Origin: a bacterium
Lineage (GTDB): Bacteria > Krumholzibacteriota > Krumholzibacteriia > LZORAL124-64-63
Reading direction: 5' to 3'
NCBI GenBank assembly: GCA_030591105.1
Contig: JAUVBS010000070.1
Location: 1 to 8,280 of the forward strand
DNA: 8,280 bases
In this document: piece after piece, positions 6,364 through 8,280 of the stretch
Layout: each line of letters opens with the position of its first letter
How positions within the stretch are numbered: the stretch's first letter is position 1
Notes under the pieces: model-generated
Told to the model about the DNA's origin: nothing
Database searches by the model: none
Seen by the model: the letters and a program-made list of their open reading frames with translations, nothing else
Position numbers and translations under genes: made by a program

Positions 6364-7460
6364 ATCTCTTCTCCCGCGTAAACCGGTAGGCTCACGGTGA
6401 AGGTGGCCCCTTGTTGCTCGGCACTCTCGAGTTCGATGCGTCCGCCGAGGGTCTCTACGTTACGTTTGACTAGATAGAGCCCCAGGCCGGTTCCGGCACT
6501 CTGGTCGCCGCCGGTCGAACTGCTGCCGCTATAGAAACACTCGAATACCTTGGTGTGCAAGCGCCGCGGGATGCCCGGTCCGTCGTCACTGACAGTCAGA
6601 CGGTGCCAGGTGCCGTCGCGTCGTAGGGTGATCGTTACCCGGGGTGACTCGCCGCCATGGCGCACAGCGTTATGGATCAGGTTGCGCAGTGCCAGATTCA
6701 ACGTCAGTTCCTGGCCGAGGACGAAGTGACCGGCGGGTAGGTCGCTGCGCACTTGTGTGCGATGGTCGGCGATATATCCGGCAAGGTCGGCCAATACCGT
6801 CTGGCACTCCTGTCCCAAATCGAGCCGGCGGCGAGGTTCCTGGCGGAAGGCTTCCTCGTCGCTCAGAGCGAGGACCTGGTTGACCAGCCCTTCGAGTCGC
6901 TTGGCATCCTCGACCAGGCGGCTGCGGATACCGACACGTGCCGCGTCGTCGAGGTCCGAACGTGCCAGAGTTTCCGCGTAGAGGCGCAGGCTGGCCAGGG
7001 GCGTCTTGAACTCGTGGGTCACTCCGGCGAGGAACAGCTCGCGGGTCCGCTCGAGCGCTTGCTCACGGCGGTGTGCCAGTAGCAGGACGCTGCTGCCGGC
7101 GGCGATCAACGCCAGGAAGAATATCCCCTCCCAGATCATCATGTTGCGCCGTCGGCGGGCGTCGTTGTGGATCTTATCTCGGACTTCCGGTGCGATGGTG
7201 ACGTCGACTCCGTCGGGCGTTTGGCGGTACCGCAGGTGGGGGAATGAGGAGCCGAGTCTGCCCGCGGGATCGGCTGCGATCTCGGGCGAGGTCTGCAGCA
7301 AGAAAATGGCGTGCAGACGGTCCGCCGCCAGTTTCTGCAGTTGCGCTTCGGTGCGTGCTTGCGCTTCCTGCGTCAGCAGAATCACCCACCAGACCGCCAT
7401 CACGATCAGCAGGATCGTCAAGATGATGTATAGCCAGCCGAGGTGACGCCGTACATTCAC
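6360..7460 (-). CDS. Membrane sensor histidine kinase, HAMP-less
   Basis: The 366-residue protein autophosphorylates on His and passes the phosphate to the adjacent response regulator. Residues about 8-30 and 108-129 are two membrane helices enclosing a small sensor region of roughly 77 residues (31-107), probably periplasmic, which I cannot assign to a known domain. The H-box THEFKTPL places the phosphorylated His at 149, only about 20 residues after the second membrane helix, so there is no room for a HAMP or PAS domain. The ATPase domain has the N-box (Asn260 and Asn264 in RNLIHNAVRHG), G1 DDGPGI (292-297), VFECFY (305-310) and G2 GTGLGL (323-328), and looks fully active. The GTG at 7460 is the start: it comes one base after the symporter stop, GGAG lies 10 bases before it, and it leaves the first membrane helix intact. 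The ligand is unknown. Confidence 0.95.
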   Translation of the reverse strand: MNVRRHLGWLYIILTILLIVMAVWWVILLTQEAQARTEAQLQKLAADRLHAIFLLQTSPEIAADPAGRLGSSFPHLRYRQTPDGVDVTIAPEVRDKIHNDARRRRNMMIWEGIFFLALIAAGSSVLLLAHRREQALERTRELFLAGVTHEFKTPLASLRLYAETLARSDLDDAARVGIRSRLVEDAKRLEGLVNQVLALSDEEAFRQEPRRRLDLGQECQTVLADLAGYIADHRTQVRSDLPAGHFVLGQELTLNLALRNLIHNAVRHGGESPRVTITLRRDGTWHRLTVSDDGPGIPRRLHTKVFECFYSGSSSTGGDQSAGTGLGLYLVKRNVETLGGRIELESAEQQGATFTVSLPVYAGEEI

Positions 7461-7461
7461 T

Positions 7462-8280
7462 TTACTGGTACTCCGCGCCGAGGAACATCACGCTGAAGAT
7501 GATTGCACCGACCGCCAGCGGCGCGATGAAGCGTAGCGCGGTCATCAGTAGCGGGAAACTCACCATCTTGCCGTGACCCTGCTCGAGTTCATCACGGGCG
7601 GTGTCGCGACCGAGGAACCAGCCGACGAAGACGGCGATCAAGAATCCCCCCACCGGCAACAGCCAGTTGGCTGCCAGGTAGTCGAGCGTCGCGAAGAGGC
7701 CGCCGGTCGAGGTTTTGCCGAAGGGGTTGAACGACGATAGCGAGGCGTTGCCGCCGAGGCTCAACGCGTTGAGTATGCCGAACAGCGCGATCGCCGCGCC
7801 CATGGTCACCGTCGCCCGCTTGCGGGGCCACTTCAGCTCGTCGATGGCGTAGCTCGAGACCACTTCCATCAGGCTGATGGTACTCGTCAACGCGGCGAAC
7901 GCCACCAGCAAGAAGAAGACACCGGTGACCAGATTGCCGGCGGGCAACTTGACCAAGACCGTCGGTAGCGTGGTGAACAGGATCGTCGCGCTCTGGGTGA
8001 TCTCCAGGTCGAAGGTGAAGATGATCGAGAACATGATCACGCAGGCCACGATGCCGATCAGCGAATCGATGGCGCAGATCTGGACCACTGATCGCGGGAT
8101 GGAGGTGTCTTTGCGCATGTAGCTGCCGTAGGTGAGCATCGCGCCCATGCCGAGGCTGAGGGAGAAGAATGCCTGCCCCATCGCCTCAAGGATCGCTCCG
8201 GCGCGCAGGCTGCCGAAATCGGGCTTGAACAGGAACTCCATCGCCTGCGCGACCCCCGGTGTGGTCATCGAGTAGATCAC
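7462..8280 (-). CDS. Sodium:amino-acid symporter, SNF/NSS family (C-terminal part; 5' end outside window)
   Basis: The visible 272 residues are the C-terminal part of a Na+-driven inner-membrane transporter with the LeuT fold (family usually about 450 residues). The frame is open to the window edge; the GTG at 8280 is an internal Val codon. TM6 carries GQAFFSLSLGMGAMLTYGSY (fragment residues 35-54), the family's hallmark around the substrate site. TM8 carries AALTSTISLMEVVSSY (129-144), where Thr132 and Ser133 match the Na2-site residues of LeuT. Six membrane helices are visible (TM6-TM11), and the protein ends after TM11, as in the 11-TM bacterial members. The unwound part of TM6 is GMG rather than LeuT's GFG; to my knowledge GMG is also found in MhsT, a transporter of bulky hydrophobic amino acids, so a hydrophobic L-amino acid is a reasonable guess at the substrate. 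The stop TAA is one base before the kinase start. Confidence 0.93.
   Translation of the reverse strand: MIYSMTTPGVAQAMEFLFKPDFGSLRAGAILEAMGQAFFSLSLGMGAMLTYGSYMRKDTSIPRSVVQICAIDSLIGIVACVIMFSIIFTFDLEITQSATILFTTLPTVLVKLPAGNLVTGVFFLLVAFAALTSTISLMEVVSSYAIDELKWPRKRATVTMGAAIALFGILNALSLGGNASLSSFNPFGKTSTGGLFATLDYLAANWLLPVGGFLIAVFVGWFLGRDTARDELEQGHGKMVSFPLLMTALRFIAPLAVGAIIFSVMFLGAEYQ
7471..7474 (-). promoter_or_regulatory. Shine-Dalgarno of the histidine kinase inside the symporter gene
   Basis: GGAG lies within the last codons of the symporter gene, 10 bases before the GTG at 7460. It supports the GTG start and coupling of kinase translation to that of the symporter. Confidence 0.6.

Overview
This is a GC-rich bacterial chromosomal window, probably proteobacterial and possibly a gammaproteobacterium. 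That placement is inferred from base composition and gene types only; no rRNA or other taxonomic marker is present. Every gene I can support lies on the minus strand, so the window reads from right to left. I see no tRNA, rRNA, CRISPR array, insertion sequence or phage gene.

Right part (8280 to 5659) holds three tightly packed genes. First is the C-terminal 60% or so of an 11-TM sodium:amino-acid symporter of the SNF/NSS family. One base after its stop comes a membrane sensor histidine kinase, which overlaps an OmpR/PhoB-type response regulator by the 4-base ATGA. The spacing suggests a single transcript and a two-component system linked to amino-acid uptake or to the membrane state that the transporter affects.

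Middle part (5658 to 4398) has a 175-base gap with a plausible promoter and a small palindrome, then hemH (ferrochelatase, last step of protoheme synthesis). hemH has its active-site His and Glu but a few unusual residues nearby.

Left part (4397 to 1): after a 182-base gap, one uninterrupted reading frame runs from a TTG start at 4215 to the window edge (at least 1405 codons, no stop). I translated it line by line. It begins with a full acyl/aryl-CoA-ligase-type adenylation (ANL) domain, followed by about 770 residues of other material: a mixed linker, helical HEAT-like stretches, and a segment that looks like a kinase fold without its catalytic aspartate. It then enters another domain that continues off the window. 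This large fusion protein is the most interesting object here; its function is not known to me.
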